A DNA stretch of 64,000 bases from Taenia hydatigena (lineage: Eukaryota > Platyhelminthes > Cestoda > Cyclophyllidea > Taeniidae). The first letter of the stretch is position 1. Every line of letters begins with the position of its first letter. Below, one piece after another: positions 61,598-64,000 of this stretch. Location: the NCBI GenBank assembly GCA_036345935.2, contig JADWOT020000005.1, positions 1,054,001 to 1,118,000 on the forward strand, given 5' to 3'. The notes beneath the pieces were generated by a model. It was given only the letters and a program-made list of their open reading frames with translations, made no database searches and was not told the DNA's origin. The position numbers and the translations under genes are program-made.

Positions 61598-64000
61598 AAT
61601 CGGACATCCCATAGATAAAGTTACAACTTCATAACTATGCCAACACGGGAACACTTTCGCCGCAGACTAAGTGCTTTTCCCTGAAAGTGAGTGCCTGGTC
61701 CACTAGCAGTGCATATAAGCCTTATATTTTGAGATCCCTTCTCAGTGATTAAAAACCTAATTCTGCTAAGTAAAGGCAAAATTTTGCTGCTGCGATTCAG
61801 AGCTAGTGGTAGGGCTTCTAAATGGTAGCAGATAGTAGAATGCCTTTGCATACGTGCTCTCCTTTTACGGCTATCGTCCAGTGTGTATAAGCCTTCTGTT
61901 TTCGTCAAAGAAATATGGGGGCAGAAGCTGCAGTCCACAATGCAGTGGTAGTCATTCGATTTGATGAGCTGTAAAGATAAAAGCTAATCCCACATGCATC
62001 CACTCTTAAACTTTGCTGCTTGCCTTCTACATAGCGTTGTCGATTCAAGTCAAATTAGATAAGCTTGGTGGCAATAAGTCTTGTCTATTATTCTGATAAA
62101 TATATTTTTATTTTGTTAGTTGCAATTAAGGACTGATACCCATTTACAGTGATCAAACTCAGAGCGTGCTTCCATAACTCAATTTGGAGTCTTAAAATAA
62201 TTGAGGTAATGCTAGTCTGTTAATAAACCTGCAGAAATGGTATTTGCTATGGGACACTGAAAGAGATGTAGAAGAGGTGAGTGCAGTAGGTCAAGCCGAC
62301 ATGAATTGGCGTGATCAGATTTTTTAATGTATCAATCACAGAAAAGGCTGCTGCACAACAATGCGCGCAGAATCTCGTCCCCGACCCGACTAAAGCGCAT
62401 AGATTGACTAGCTTATAATTATCTATCCGTCAACAATGAAGCCTGCCGGCATGCCGCATTTGACATTCATTTGACTCGGTGAAGACAAATAGTCTACATA
62501 ACAATAGAGCAGGCAAGCCTTTCACTTATATGTCAAAAGCGATAACAGTGAACATCGGAGTATCCTCTTTGACTTTAATGGAATCGCTGGAGATGGGAGA
62601 AAAGAATTGGAAAGAATTGGAGAGTAATAAGTAGGGACTAGAAGGAGGCGCTACATCGTTAGTTTAACAACCCTTGATAAGGCAGAATGTTGGTCCTCTA
62701 TTAAAAATCAGATTTTCGACTTCAATTCAGGGTGATAGAAGAACAACCCAAAACCAAAAATGCTTGCTTTACTAATGCAATGGGACGTGTTCACTGTAAG
62801 GAGAGTGCAAAGTGATCAGCTAATTATATTCAGTGCTTACGCAAATTAATGCGCGATTTGATTTTGTCGACTGGAGCCTATTCAGGAAGGCTTGAGAAAT
62901 TGCAGGACTTTGCTGCTACTATATAAATATCACGTAGACATCAACGCAAAAATTTGATTTGAATAATTTTAGTCGTTAAAATGCGCCTAGCATTGTTACG
63001 CTAGTAAATCAACGCAATAAATGCCGTTTTGTGCGTTATGTTGACGTTCTATAGGACGCGTTCGGCATTTAATACCTAGTTTCCATTGTCAGATGCCTTC
63101 CATTGTAATCTCTAGTAAATCCTTTCAGAAATATTATAGTGCATAAGTTTGTGCTTCATTGACTGCTGAACATTAAATCAGTAATCTACATTTCGCTTCT
63201 AGTTTGCGAAGGTGGCTTGCTTTAAGGTGATGGCGGAAGAAAACAAGAATGTAAATGATTATGCCTATGGTTGTGCTCAAAGAGAGAGAGTGTACTGCAA
63301 ATCTGGCTGTGCAAAGCTAGTTAAGGCAGACCTCGCATCACATTGAGTTAAGCCAAATTCCTTAGGCAGATTTGATAGTAATAGACATCGATGCGGCGCT
63401 ATTTAATAATCAAGAGTTGGGTGTGGCTCTGCAAGTCACTGGTTTTTGAGTATGCTGTGCATTTTAGTGCAAATGTGATGATTGTGCACTCAATTTAGCA
63501 GATTTGGCTTCCTCCTCACGGATACGTAGCCATCTATGTGCTTTGCCAGCAGACTTGCTCCCAATAAAAGAAGAGTGCTTTTCCCCAAGTGCTATCGTCT
63601 GTTATCCCGGTCAGTGTTACACGTAAGAGTAGTTAGTCGCTTAAAAATTAGGAAAATCGAGTTCAAAATGCTAAAATTTATATTGTATCGGAATGGTTGC
63701 AGTGCAAAGCATAAAGACGGATTAGTGAAAAAGGAGCATGTTTTCTTGGTATGAAGGCAGCACACAAAGGACGTTTTCATGCATGGGGTTGAACAAAGGC
63801 TGCAAATTACCACACCGTACAAGCAAAGCTGCACTACTTACTTGGAGTTGAAATGAAAATACGTAGAATTGAAGCCATTTTTATAATACTTGAAGCGGGC
63901 TGTGTTCATTGTTTGATAAATAAGCAGAGAAAAGGCACTACGTCAAATGCATACAAGCTGTCCTATCACCGGTCTCTGAGACACTCTCCACACCATAGCG
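61598..64000. other. No supported gene
   Basis: AT-rich DNA. A 10-bp tandem duplication of aaagaattgg lies at about 62601-62620. Nothing else seen. Confidence 0.45.

Overview
This is nuclear DNA of a metazoan. Genes are in many short exons separated by introns from under 100 bases to several kilobases, gene density is low, there is one 100-base assembly gap (28226-28325), and tRNA-like, microsatellite and foldback repeats are present. The mix of secreted and membrane fibronectin type III (FN3) proteins, small introns and gene-poor AT-rich DNA suggests a parasitic flatworm, perhaps a tapeworm. That placement is inference; nothing here fixes the species.

The main content is an array of FN3-coding exons, all on the + strand, spread over about 15.7-61.6 kb. 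Single-exon domains are mostly bounded by phase-1 introns. Many other domains are split in two by a phase-0 intron just after the first sheet strands. I see signal-peptide exons at 19552, 31093 and 53417, so there are at least three transcription units plus fragments. Unit 0 is FN3 exon fragments at 15.7-18.6 kb. Unit 1 runs from 19.55 kb to about 27.78 kb, with incomplete exon chaining. Unit 2 runs from 31.09 kb to about 51.64 kb, with candidate exons at widely varying confidence. Unit 3 (53417-58346) can be read almost end to end: signal peptide, five FN3 domains, Thr/Ser-rich stalk, one transmembrane helix and a short basic cytoplasmic tail. A related FN3 fragment lies at 61.4-61.6 kb.

Other features are an intact-looking but ATG-less histone H2B copy (18.7-19.1 kb), a tRNA-Arg(CCG) at 25705-25777, two facing tRNA-derived repeat heads at 13.3 and 13.7 kb, a perfect 64-bp foldback at 29711-29871, and a 278-bp TGG/CCA triplet array at 40596-40873. 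The first 13 kb and the last 2.4 kb contain no gene I can support.

All exon calls come from reading frames, splice consensus, intron phase and the FN3 residue pattern read by eye. No alignment, profile search or transcript evidence was available. Orphan exons are marked with low confidence.
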